From contig CP096137.1 of the NCBI GenBank assembly GCA_023213235.1, forward strand, positions 1,437,587 to 1,501,586: 64,000 bases of DNA, read 5' to 3'. This stretch comes from Elusimicrobiota bacterium. GTDB taxonomy: Bacteria; Elusimicrobiota; Elusimicrobia; UBA1565; UBA9628. Under the pieces are notes generated by a model that searched no databases, was not told where the DNA came from, and saw nothing but the letters and a program-made list of their open reading frames with translations. The position numbers and the translations under genes are program-made. The first letter of the stretch is position 1, and every line of letters starts with the position of its first letter. Of this stretch, positions 39,952 to 47,965 are shown piece after piece.

Positions 39952-42678
39952 ATGCCTACTGCTCCACAGCCTGCTGGCGAAGCTCCTAGAGACCCTAGCC
40001 AGGAAATTCTCCGCTTCGCCGAGGGACGTCCGGACTGGCAGCGTGACGCTCTGCGACGTCTCGCCGAACAGGGCGCACTGCGTGAGGAGGACCGTGCGGT
40101 GATGCTCGCCGCAGTAAAAGCCCTGCACGGCATCGGCGCGGCCCCTGCTGGGGGTCTGAGACCGCTTGGCGCTGAGCATCTCACGAGCACTTCGGCGGCT
40201 ACATCCCGGCTGGCTATCGAGAAGCTCACGGATGCACAGAACGTCAATATGCTCAAGCCCGGGGAGACTCTGGGCCTCTCCACGAACGGTCTCACGTTGA
40301 TTTACGGGGCCAACGGCAGCGGCAAGTCGGGCTACACGCGCATCTTCAAGAAAGCGTGTGCCGCCAGGACCGCCGAGGACATTCTCGCCAACGTATTCGA
40401 CCGCGATTACAAGACCAAGCCTCCGGCCACCGCGACATTTCACTTGTCGCTAACCGCCGCAGGGGTTGAGACCAAGAAGGAGGTCACGTGGGCCGCGAAT
40501 ACCGATTGCCCGCCCGAGCTGCGCCAGGTCAGAGTTTTCGACCGAAAGGCTGCGGCCATTTACGTGGAAGAAGAGGCGGCGCTGGCGTTCGTGCCGTTCA
40601 ACCTCGACCTCCTCGACAAGCTCAGCGACTTGTGTGAGCGTTTGAAGGCGACGTTGGCGGCAGAGATTGCGACTCTGGACACCGCGTATGGAGCATCTCA
40701 GAACGCAATTCCTGCCAGAGGAGACGCACAAACTATTGCCCGTAGCATCACCGCGTCGACCACGCCCGAAGCAATCGAGGGGATGTCGAAGTGGGAGCCC
40801 GCCGATGATGCCAAACTGGCGTCGGTCGCGGAGCTACTCGACAGCCCGGGCAAAGCCATCGCGGAAGTCCGGGCGCGGCGCACGCGGTGCGACGGCTTGC
40901 TCGCTCGAATCGCTCGCATCGAGAGCGCGCTGTCGCAGGAGAAGCTCGGACTGCTTGAGGAGCACTGCAAGCTCGCACGCGAGACGAAGCAGGCTGCGGA
41001 CGCGGCATCGCAGAAGTCCTTCTCGACAGACCCCAGCCTCCTTCCCGGCGTTGGTGGCGGCCCATGGAAGCAGCTCTGGGAGGCTGCGCGTAATTACTCC
41101 ACCCAGGCGTATCCCGGGATGGACTATCCCGTCGTCGCGGACTCCGGTGGCAAGGAGCCACAGTGTGTCCTCTGCCACCAGCCGCTGAGTGAGGACGCAT
41201 GTAAGCGCTTCCAGGGCTTCGAGGAGTTCGTGCGCGGAGACGTGGCGAACCGGGCGCGCGTCGCGGAATCAGCGCGGGCCGAAGCGGTGCGCGTCATTGA
41301 ACAGGTTTCGGCGGTGCTCAGCCCGGATGACCACGCCCTGCTGTCGGAGTTGCAGACTGATGCACCTGCGCTCGCGGCATCCATCGAGCCCTTCATCGCG
41401 GCTGCCGTCGCGCGGAAAGCTGCAATCATGGCCGCTGTGCCTTCTGGGAACTTCACCACTGTCCCTGCCGAGCCTGCGAAATGCTCGACCGCGCTCAAGG
41501 CTCACATCGACGCGCTGGATGTGAAGATGAAGGAGATTGAGAACTCCCTGACGCCCGAGAGAAAGGCGGCGCTCAAGCTCGAACAGACGGCGCTCATCAC
41601 GCGAAAGACCTTGGCTGAGCACAAGACGACGCTGCTTCGGCTCATCGAGAATCGCGCCGCCAAGAAGAAGCTGGACGATTGCATCAAGGAAGTCGCTGTC
41701 CGCGCGATTTCCGAGGCCAAGAAGAAGCTCAACCAGCTATTTGTCGACGACTTGTTCAAGAAAACGCTCCAGGAAGAACTGGACGCCGTGGGCGTGACGC
41801 GCAAGGTCACGCTGGACTTCGCTGTCTCCAAGGGTATCGCCTACCAGAAGGCAATCTTCGGTGACTCTGCTTTCCCGAACCTCGACCTGGTCTTGAGCGA
41901 GGGAGAACACCGCGCCGTCGCCATCGCCTGCTTCTTGGCAGAGGCGCGCATGCTCGGGGAGACCCAGCCCCTGGTCATCGACGACCCAGTCTCCTCGCTC
42001 GACCACATTCGCCGGGAACGCCTCACGCGCCGCATCATCGCGGAGGCCCGGAAGCGGCAGGTCGTGATTTTCACGCACGACATTGTCTTTTGGGCCGACG
42101 TTGGCCGCATCGCCGAGGAGAACCACGTCACTGTCACGCTGAGGGACATTCGACCCGAAGCTGGCCTGTGCGGAAAGGTCGGAGACGGCGAGACGCCTTG
42201 GGTCATCCTCCCCGTTGCCAACAAACTCCAGTATCTAGAGGGCACGCGCTTGCCCGAGCTGCGTGCACTCGATGCGAACTCGCAGACGTATGCCGACAGG
42301 ACGAAGGACGTTGGCGGCAAGCTGCGTGACACCTGGGAACAGCTCATCGAGGAGAACCTCTTTCAAGACACTCTAGGACGCCTGCGGCCCAACATCAAGT
42401 CGCAGAACTTGGACAAGGTGAAGGTCCTGGATGAGGACTGGGAACGCATCTATCACGGCATGACGCGCTGTTCCTTCTGGGCGCACTCGACCCCAGTGGC
42501 CGCAGGAACTCCGCCGCCCTCAGTGGACGACTTGAAGAAGGAAATCGACGAGATTCGCAACCTCATGACCAAGCTCAAGGCGGACGGTAATGCAACTCGC
42601 AAGGCGCGCGGTGAGCGTCTTTCCAACCCGGCGGTTCCTCCCGTCGCTCTTGGCGCGACTCCTCCGGCTGCCAGCTAG
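39952..42678 (+). CDS. Zinc-hook SMC-like ATPase, RloC/PrrC-like, with HEPN-type motif
   Basis: A 908-residue AAA_13-type protein. Walker A is YGANGSGKSGYTR (residues 118-130). Long coiled coils flank a CVLC zinc hook near residue 405, and the ABC-type signature region and Walker B (LVIDDPVSSLDHIRR) are near 675. The N-terminal WQRDALRRLAEQGALREED is a common feature of this family. Near residue 838 the phrase RCSFWAH fits the R-x(4-6)-H motif of HEPN ribonucleases. RloC and PrrC are zinc-hook or related ATPases that cut tRNA anticodon loops when restriction is inhibited. The next-door Type III system fits that role, which remains an inference. Confidence 0.8.
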   Translation: MPTAPQPAGEAPRDPSQEILRFAEGRPDWQRDALRRLAEQGALREEDRAVMLAAVKALHGIGAAPAGGLRPLGAEHLTSTSAATSRLAIEKLTDAQNVNMLKPGETLGLSTNGLTLIYGANGSGKSGYTRIFKKACAARTAEDILANVFDRDYKTKPPATATFHLSLTAAGVETKKEVTWAANTDCPPELRQVRVFDRKAAAIYVEEEAALAFVPFNLDLLDKLSDLCERLKATLAAEIATLDTAYGASQNAIPARGDAQTIARSITASTTPEAIEGMSKWEPADDAKLASVAELLDSPGKAIAEVRARRTRCDGLLARIARIESALSQEKLGLLEEHCKLARETKQAADAASQKSFSTDPSLLPGVGGGPWKQLWEAARNYSTQAYPGMDYPVVADSGGKEPQCVLCHQPLSEDACKRFQGFEEFVRGDVANRARVAESARAEAVRVIEQVSAVLSPDDHALLSELQTDAPALAASIEPFIAAAVARKAAIMAAVPSGNFTTVPAEPAKCSTALKAHIDALDVKMKEIENSLTPERKAALKLEQTALITRKTLAEHKTTLLRLIENRAAKKKLDDCIKEVAVRAISEAKKKLNQLFVDDLFKKTLQEELDAVGVTRKVTLDFAVSKGIAYQKAIFGDSAFPNLDLVLSEGEHRAVAIACFLAEARMLGETQPLVIDDPVSSLDHIRRERLTRRIIAEARKRQVVIFTHDIVFWADVGRIAEENHVTVTLRDIRPEAGLCGKVGDGETPWVILPVANKLQYLEGTRLPELRALDANSQTYADRTKDVGGKLRDTWEQLIEENLFQDTLGRLRPNIKSQNLDKVKVLDEDWERIYHGMTRCSFWAHSTPVAAGTPPPSVDDLKKEIDEIRNLMTKLKADGNATRKARGERLSNPAVPPVALGATPPAAS

Positions 42679-42684
42679 GGTTTC

Positions 42685-43281
42685 ATGTTCGACTTTCGCG
42701 GCGCTGTATATATCTTTGAGAATCCCGAAGTGCAGCGGGTGAAAGTTGGCACAACCTGGAACCCCATCGCGTCGCGGCTCGATGCTATTAACGACATGTG
42801 GCTGGGTCGGAAGGTCACTTGCCAGGTTTGTGCGGGTCGGTTGGTCAACTTGAGCGGTTATGTCCCTCAGCATGTCGTCAGCGGCAACCGTTGCCCCGGC
42901 GGCAACGCGCTGCCGTTGGAGAGGGATATTGCGGTCGCCGAGTCGCACCTAGCGAGCCTAGAAGGGCGTCATGGCGAGCTTTCTGGTGACGAGATGGGCT
43001 CAAACACCAGAAGAATCAAAACCCTCAAGAGGCGTATTGAACTGTATCGGGATTTCGTTAGGGCAGCAGGGTCGTGGAAATACAGGGTCGGGTTTTACAC
43101 GAAATCTGCTGGCGACGTTGAGTCGCGCGCGCATGCGATTCTGGCGGAGCGGCTGGACAAGCGGGCCCCATTTGGTGAGGTGTTTAGCTGCTCGGTAGCA
43201 GAAGCTGCGGAAGCGGTTGAATCGGCCCTCAACCAGTTGGGGTTGTCAGACTCAGCCAGGCGCGAAGACAAGCTGGCATAG
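42685..43281 (+). CDS. GIY-YIG-type (T5orf172-like) protein
   Basis: A 198-residue protein. The start GAVYIFENPEVQRVKVGTT, with NPIASRLDAIN next, matches the GIY-YIG fold of the T5 Orf172 / MUG113 group. It is interrupted by a cysteine-containing insert (TCQVCAGRL and SGNRCPGG) that could bind zinc. The C-terminal half resumes with GFYTKSAGDVESRAHAIL and GEVFSCSVAEA, as in the family. Members bind or cut DNA. It is 6 bases downstream of the ATPase gene, so it belongs to the same operon and may be a third part of the same defence unit. Confidence 0.7.
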   Translation: MFDFRGAVYIFENPEVQRVKVGTTWNPIASRLDAINDMWLGRKVTCQVCAGRLVNLSGYVPQHVVSGNRCPGGNALPLERDIAVAESHLASLEGRHGELSGDEMGSNTRRIKTLKRRIELYRDFVRAAGSWKYRVGFYTKSAGDVESRAHAILAERLDKRAPFGEVFSCSVAEAAEAVESALNQLGLSDSARREDKLA

Positions 43282-43295
43282 TATCGGTCTCAGAG

Positions 43296-43325
43296 GGACT
43301 CAGATGAGTCCAGCATGCTGGACTC
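43296..43325. repeat. Overlapping palindromes with the GAGTCCAGCATGCTGGACTC core
   Basis: A perfect 20-base palindrome (43306-43325) follows and overlaps a second inverted repeat, GGACTC-AGAT-GAGTCC (43296-43311). The 18-base core recurs at 50245-50262 and in a modified form at 50016-50055. It may be an operator, a recombination site or a partition site. Confidence 0.75.
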
Positions 43326-43356
43326 TGATTCCGAGAGCGCCGGGACGACGTCGCGT

Positions 43357-43362
43357 TATACT
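43357..43362 (+). promoter_or_regulatory. -10-like box at the head of the non-coding region
   Basis: TTATACT at 43356-43362, about 30 bases after the palindromes. If active, its product would span the whole 455-base non-coding region before the LAGLIDADG gene. Confidence 0.4.
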
Positions 43363-43565
43363 GCGCTCCGTCGAGAAAGCAGCAGTAGCCATACGAGCTA
43401 GAGTGCGCCGAAGCCGCGTTAAACGGACTCGCCTACTGCGGTGCGAAATCCCGGTCCCGGTTGCTTGCGAGGCCCGATGTCCGTAAACGAGGTCGCTGCG
43501 GTTGACCCCTAGGCGTTTCGGGGCTAAACTACTTGGGCCCGGGCGCAGCTTCGGGCATATTCTGT

Positions 43566-43571
43566 TATACC
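43566..43571 (+). promoter_or_regulatory. Extended -10-like box before the structured region
   Basis: TGTTATACC has the TGn extension before TATACC. It lies just upstream of the segment with the strongest base pairing. Confidence 0.4.
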
Positions 43572-43574
43572 GGA

Positions 43575-43817
43575 GAAATCAAAGAGACAAATTTTAGCTG
43601 ACGTTCGAGTTTAGGCACACTCCGAGTCGCGCCTGGGCGCGACTGAGCTTTGGGCGGAAGCCCGGAGGCACACTGCAAGCGGGGAAGATGTCGCTAGATA
43701 GCGGGACCGCAAGGTCTCGTGAAAGCGGCGGTTGGATTCTTCCTGGTTACTTGCAGTGGCTAGGAGTGGCTGGCCGCCGCCGTTGTTTTCGGTGGCGGTG
43801 AAAACTCCCGGCCACCG
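43575..43817 (+). ncRNA. Candidate structured RNA upstream of the homing endonuclease gene
   Basis: Several perfect complementary pairs suggest an RNA fold. A long-range helix pairs CACTGCAAG (43671-43679) with CTTGCAGTG (43750-43758). Inside it GGAAGA (43683-43688) pairs with TCTTCC (43738-43743) and encloses hairpins CGCTA/TAGCG (43692-43703) and GACC-GCAA-GGTC (43705-43716). Before it stands an 8-bp hairpin AGTCGCGC/GCGCGACT (43625-43644) and one with a GGAA loop near 43655. After it a GC-rich hairpin covers the gene start. The rest of the 43282-43817 gap holds no gene. A long leader, a riboregulator or an intron-like RNA are options; no known class is recognised. Confidence 0.5.
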
Positions 43818-44965
43818 ATGAGCGAAGAAGAAGCCTTAGCAGCCTGGCGAGACGTCTACAGCGGCAAGCGCGAGCGATTGCCTAATGGCTTTGGGCAGGT
43901 GCCGCTGGTCGCACCCGCGCCGTTGCCCTCCTGCGCTACGCTCTCAAGAAGCGCCTACCACAAGTTCTCCGGCTTCTCAAGCTCGATGGCGCAAGCCAGA
44001 CCTGCTTCCGCTCCCCAGCGGACTACCTCCTAGCCGCGCTTCCGCGACTTCGCCGTGATGATGTCCGAGATGCCCTCGAGCAATACGCAAAGAAACACCG
44101 CTACTTCGAGCGAATCGACACGGAGGAGAAAGCGTATTTGCTCGGCCTCTTGGCCACCGACGGAAACGTAAGCGGTGGCACCATCAGTCTCGCGCTCAAG
44201 GACCGCGACCGTGTTCTGCTTGAGCGTTTCGAGCGCGCCGTCGGGCTGAGGCCCTCGGCAATTCGCCCGATGGTGAAGGGCATGCTCCGAACGAGTATCA
44301 CCTCTGCTGAGATGGCCCGAGACCTCGCCCAGCACGGCGTTGTCCCGGGAAAGACCTGGACGCTCGACTGGCCCAAGGGCCTGCCAAAGCACCTTGAGCG
44401 GCACTACCTTCGCGGCGTCTTCGATGGCGACGGCGGGATTTCGGGGCGGCAGTGGAGCATCGTGAGCGCGAGCAAGCGCTTCATCCTGCGCACGAAGGCG
44501 CGTCTCGATGCAGTCGTGGGCAGAAAGCTGCCTGTAAATCGCGCAGGCCCCAGCAAGGCATCTTTCGTCGTTACTGGCGGGCTCAATGACTGGTACGCGC
44601 TCGACTGGTTCTACCAGGGCGCAACTATCTTCCTGCCTCGAAAACACCGACTCTATCGTGCTCTCGTGCCGAGAATCCGTCTCTTCCCGGCTGTCGTGCT
44701 CCGTCGCCGCCCCGGGAAGCGTCGACTCGGGCAGGATTCCCGTGGCCGCTTCGCGGCGAGCGCCTCGAAGTCGGATGTCGTGGTTTTTAATGGCGCAGTC
44801 CTGACGCTACGCTGCTCACACTGCCGTCGCGTATTCGACCGGGAGGCGTCGGCGGTCTCGCTGTCGAGCTACCAGTTCTGTCCCGCCTGCCGAGCTAAGC
44901 GCATCATCCAGCGCGCGATTCACACCCAGGGTTATTTCCAGCGCAGAGGAGCACAGCATGCCTAG
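43818..44965 (+). CDS. LAGLIDADG homing endonuclease, frameshifted
   Basis: About 382 residues. The two LAGLIDADG helices are YLLGLLATDGNV and YLRGVFDGDGGI, each ending in the catalytic acidic residue, so this is a two-motif monomeric enzyme. A helical N-terminal domain of about 100 residues precedes them and a CxxC...CxxC zinc finger (CSHC and CPAC) ends the protein. The start (MSEEEALAAWRDVYSGKRER) is in another frame; one extra C near 43920 joins VPLVAPA to VALLRYALKKRLPQVLRLLK. Whether it is a free-standing homing enzyme or a domesticated regulator is unclear. The gene follows a candidate structured RNA. Confidence 0.8.
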
Positions 44966-45188
44966 AGTGAAGCGCCGAGCGAAGCGAATCGGCAAGTCGT
45001 GGAATTTATATTTGCCTGGTGAGCTGGGGTGGATTCGAGAGCGAGCGGAGGTCGAAGCGCAGAGCCAGCGGCGGAGCGTGTCCGAAGTCGTCCTGCTCAT
45101 CCTCGAAGCGTATTTCAAGGCTAATCCCGTCACGAAGAGGCGGGCTCTCGAATTGCCTGCCTGGGTGACAGAGAAGGTGCCCGACTGA
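44958..45188 (+). CDS. Small ribbon-helix-helix-like protein
   Basis: A 76-residue basic protein. The pattern KRIGKSWNLYLPGELGWIRE, followed by QRRSVSEVVLLILEAYF, fits a beta strand and two helices as in Arc/CopG-type DNA-binding proteins. Its ATG overlaps the end of the endonuclease gene by 8 bases, so it is coupled to it. It could be a repressor of the island's promoters or palindromes. Confidence 0.6.
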   Translation: MPRVKRRAKRIGKSWNLYLPGELGWIRERAEVEAQSQRRSVSEVVLLILEAYFKANPVTKRRALELPAWVTEKVPD

Positions 45189-45226
45189 TGCCCTCCCAAG
45201 CCCTGGCGGTCTCACAAAACGTCTGT

Positions 45227-45232
45227 TACACT
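45227..45232 (+). promoter_or_regulatory. Extended -10 promoter for the RepA-like operon
   Basis: TGTTACACT carries the TGn extension. A 140-base leader with a terminator hairpin follows, the same plan as upstream of the TIR gene. Confidence 0.6.
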
Positions 45233-45311
45233 ATGTGCAACAGGCGAGGCTTTACTCCGACTTGGTCGCGGCCTAGTTTCAACAGCGACCTAAAAGGGAA
45301 ACCATCCGTCT

Positions 45312-45338
45312 CGGGTCTCCCAGACCCGGGACTTTTTA
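45312..45338 (+). terminator. Leader attenuator upstream of the RepA-like gene
   Basis: CGGGTCT / AGACCCG with a CCC loop, followed by GGACTTTTT. It stands inside the 5' leader, 35 bases before the ATG at 45373. The next bases form a GC-rich stretch holding the ribosome-binding site (GGAGGAAA). Confidence 0.65.
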
Positions 45339-45372
45339 TTTCCTGGGAAGCCCGCCTGCCGGAGGAAACGGC

Positions 45373-46203
45373 ATGGCAATCATAGACGTAGGCGACCTGC
45401 TTCCGCGCGCCAACGACGCGGAGGAATCCAAGTGGCTCGTTGAAGGGCTCGTAGCCCGCTCCTCGCTTGGGCTCTGCGGGGCCAGTCCGAAAACGGGGAA
45501 AACATGGCTCGGGCTCCAGATGGCACTCGCAGTTTCTACCGGGACACCGTTCCTGGGACACTTCAAGACCTGCAAGTCTCGTGTCCTTTTCTGGGAGTGC
45601 GAGGATTCCGAAAAGCTCTTGGCCGAGCGAACAAGCGCCCTGATGCGTGGGCACGGCCTCTCCAGCCCGGAGCCTGGATACTTGCAATTCGCCGTGGAGC
45701 CCGCACGAATAGACACGGCAGACGGACTGCGCCGTCTGCGACAGGTCCTCGCTGAGACGAAGGCGGAGATTCTACTCCTAGACACGCTTAACCGCAGTCA
45801 CGGGCTCAACGAGAGTCTCCAGACGCACGCGAGTCAGCTAATCACCGCGTTTGATGGTCTGCGGCGGGAGTTCGGGGTCGCGGTGCTGGCCACTCATCAC
45901 GTTAGCAAGGCCGGGAGGAGCGGCCAGGGCGGCAAAGCGCTGCGTGGAAGCAGTGTCATCCATGCCGGGCTGGAGAACTCAATCTACATCTGGGCGACTG
46001 AGACTCCAGGAATCATCCGCGCAGAGCCCGAGTCGAAATACGGTGCGCCTGAGCCGTTCATCTACGAGCAGGTCTCAGGTGAGGGCTCTATGCGTCTTAC
46101 GCGCGTCGAAGACGCCTCACGGCTCGCGCCGTTTGTCACTAAGCGCACGAAGCGGCTTGAGCGCGAGCGCCGCAAGAAGCGAGCGCACGTGGGCGGGAGG
46201 TAG
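45373..46203 (+). CDS. RepA-like replicative helicase (AAA_25 type)
   Basis: A 276-residue RecA-fold ATPase. Walker A is GASPKTGKTWLGLQMA, Walker B is AEILLLDTLNRSHG and a sensor-like loop is VLATHHVSKAG. It resembles the plasmid RSF1010 RepA helicase and the AAA_25 proteins carried by integrative elements. It would unwind DNA during replication or maintenance of the island. The C-terminus is strongly basic (KRLERERRKKRAHVGGR). No primase is present. Confidence 0.8.
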   Translation: MAIIDVGDLLPRANDAEESKWLVEGLVARSSLGLCGASPKTGKTWLGLQMALAVSTGTPFLGHFKTCKSRVLFWECEDSEKLLAERTSALMRGHGLSSPEPGYLQFAVEPARIDTADGLRRLRQVLAETKAEILLLDTLNRSHGLNESLQTHASQLITAFDGLRREFGVAVLATHHVSKAGRSGQGGKALRGSSVIHAGLENSIYIWATETPGIIRAEPESKYGAPEPFIYEQVSGEGSMRLTRVEDASRLAPFVTKRTKRLERERRKKRAHVGGR

Positions 46204-46204
46204 C

Positions 46205-46432
46205 GTGTCCTACAGTCTCGTAGGTGAGAAGACCGGGAGGACGACGCACCGCCAGGTCTACTGGGTCACTCCGGCGTCGATGCCCGGGCCTTTTAAGTGC
46301 TGGAGCATCAAGATAGTCGACTCAGTATTGCGCGGCCCCAAGGCAGGAGCAGTCCGCGAGAAGCACAAGACCTGCCACTCGCTCCAGGAAGCGCAGAAGC
46401 ACATCCAAACACGTCTGAGGCACGTCCCATGA
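46205..46432 (+). CDS. Small basic protein of unknown function
   Basis: A 75-residue protein starting with GTG 2 bases after the helicase stop and overlapping the TPR gene (ATGA). It reads YSLVGEKTGRTTHRQVYWVT at the start and ends in a basic helix (HSLQEAQKHIQTRLRHV). Position and couplings suggest a real gene of the operon. No family is recognised. Confidence 0.55.
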   Translation: MSYSLVGEKTGRTTHRQVYWVTPASMPGPFKCWSIKIVDSVLRGPKAGAVREKHKTCHSLQEAQKHIQTRLRHVP

Positions 46433-47760
46433 AGAATAGCGACGATTTCGAGAAAGAAGCCATCGGCCTACTGAACCGAGGCGAGGCCGACACTGCACTG
46501 CGCGTTCTGCGCGATGGTCTCGCGCTGTTCCCAGGAGACAAGGACCTCCTGCTCTGCGTGGCTATGGTGCAAATCAATCTCGGTAACTACGTCCCGGCAA
46601 TTCAAGTTCTGGAGCCGCTCCGCGCGGAGCACCCGACGTGGGGTGACGTGCATCAAGGACTCGTCGAAGCCCTTCTTGCGATGGGGCGACAGAAACAGGC
46701 TATCGAAGCTGCCATGCAGGCTATTGGTCCCCACGAGACCGATGCCGAGTTTGTTCATGGCATAGGCGTCATGCTCTACGAACGTGGCATATTTCGTGAG
46801 GCGAGACGGTGCTACCAGCGAGCCTTCGACCTGAACCCGAAGCACGCCGTGGCGCTTTTGGCGGCAGGAGTATGCACGCACAAGCTCGGCGACGTCGACA
46901 CGGCCATCCGCTCCGTGAACGAGGCACTGCGAATCAACCCGACCTACTGGGAAGCGGCAAGCTACCTCGGCCATTTATTCTACGACTCCAAGCGACGTGA
47001 CGAGGCGCGGCAGGTCTGGAGCGCCATCCCGGAGGTCAAATTCCACGACCCGATAGCGCTCAAGCGACTGCTCACACTTCTAACGGGTCCAGCGTGGGCC
47101 GAGAAGCGGAAGGCACTGCGCGCCCAGCAGAGGGCCCTAGAGAAGGCACGCGCGGAGGAGCCGAAGCCCGAGAAGGCGGATGCCCTCATGGAGAAGCTCG
47201 ATGAGAAGATGGAGCAGGGGTCTTTGGCTCAGCATCCGCATGGAAATGCCGGATGGGGCGGCATGCCAACTGCGCTCGAACCTGCTGTTTGCGAAACGGG
47301 ATTTGCCCTCGGAAAGATTCTCTCCCGAGTGTTTGAGCGGCGCGTGAATTTCAACAAAGGCGATTCGGCCCGCATCGTCCGCCTCGACAAGAACCTCGCC
47401 GAGACCTACCTCAACGGGCTCGCGGGGTATCTCGACGAGTTTCCGTGGCTATTCGATGCCGAGAACAACGGCGCGCAGTATGGTCTTGACCACAAGTCCG
47501 GCCACACAGCTTCCATCTCGCCCGATGAGCGCCTCAAGGGTATCCTCAAGATTTATGAGTTTGCCGACACTGTTGCGCTCATGCTCTACGCGAAACACAT
47601 CGTCGTTGCCTCCCGGAAAAAGCTCGCCAAGGAGGTCTTTCCGCAGGTCGCTGTCGTCAGGCTCCGTGAGGCGCTTGAGCGCCTCAAGCCGAACGTGCCG
47701 CTCAAGACACTCGTCTATGAGGCGTGGCTTGAGCTTCGCGCTGCCCTAGAGCCGCAGTGA
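46429..47760 (+). CDS. TPR-repeat protein
   Basis: A 443-residue soluble protein. Residues 1-190 hold about five tetratricopeptide repeats (for example LNRGEADTALRVLRDGLALF, GIFREARRCYQRAFDLNPKH, LGDVDTAIRSVNEALRINP). The C-terminal 200 residues form a helical domain without a known signature. TPR repeats mediate protein contacts. It lies in the helicase operon, ahead of the recombinase genes. A role in element maintenance or in the defence system cannot be decided. Confidence 0.8.
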   Translation: MKNSDDFEKEAIGLLNRGEADTALRVLRDGLALFPGDKDLLLCVAMVQINLGNYVPAIQVLEPLRAEHPTWGDVHQGLVEALLAMGRQKQAIEAAMQAIGPHETDAEFVHGIGVMLYERGIFREARRCYQRAFDLNPKHAVALLAAGVCTHKLGDVDTAIRSVNEALRINPTYWEAASYLGHLFYDSKRRDEARQVWSAIPEVKFHDPIALKRLLTLLTGPAWAEKRKALRAQQRALEKARAEEPKPEKADALMEKLDEKMEQGSLAQHPHGNAGWGGMPTALEPAVCETGFALGKILSRVFERRVNFNKGDSARIVRLDKNLAETYLNGLAGYLDEFPWLFDAENNGAQYGLDHKSGHTASISPDERLKGILKIYEFADTVALMLYAKHIVVASRKKLAKEVFPQVAVVRLREALERLKPNVPLKTLVYEAWLELRAALEPQ

Positions 47761-47965
47761 GGTGAAACGTGGAAACGAAACGAGTAGCGATATACGCGCG
47801 TGTCAGCACCAAGGAGCAGGAGCCCGAGAATCAGCTCATTGCTCTCCGAGACTACGCGAAGGCGCGCGGCTGGACGACAGTCAGCGAGTTCGTGGACAAG
47901 GGCATATCGGGAGCGAAGGAGCGTCGCCCGGCACTTGATAGCCTGATGGACTTGGCGCGCAAGCG

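Noticed and set aside
39469-42678. Thoeris defence system
   Set aside because: A TIR gene is present, but the SIR2/SLOG-type ThsA partner is not; the neighbour is a zinc-hook ATPase.
43282-43817. Group I intron
   Set aside because: I could not find the conserved P7 core or plausible exons; the endonuclease gene has its own start and the flanks are not a split gene.
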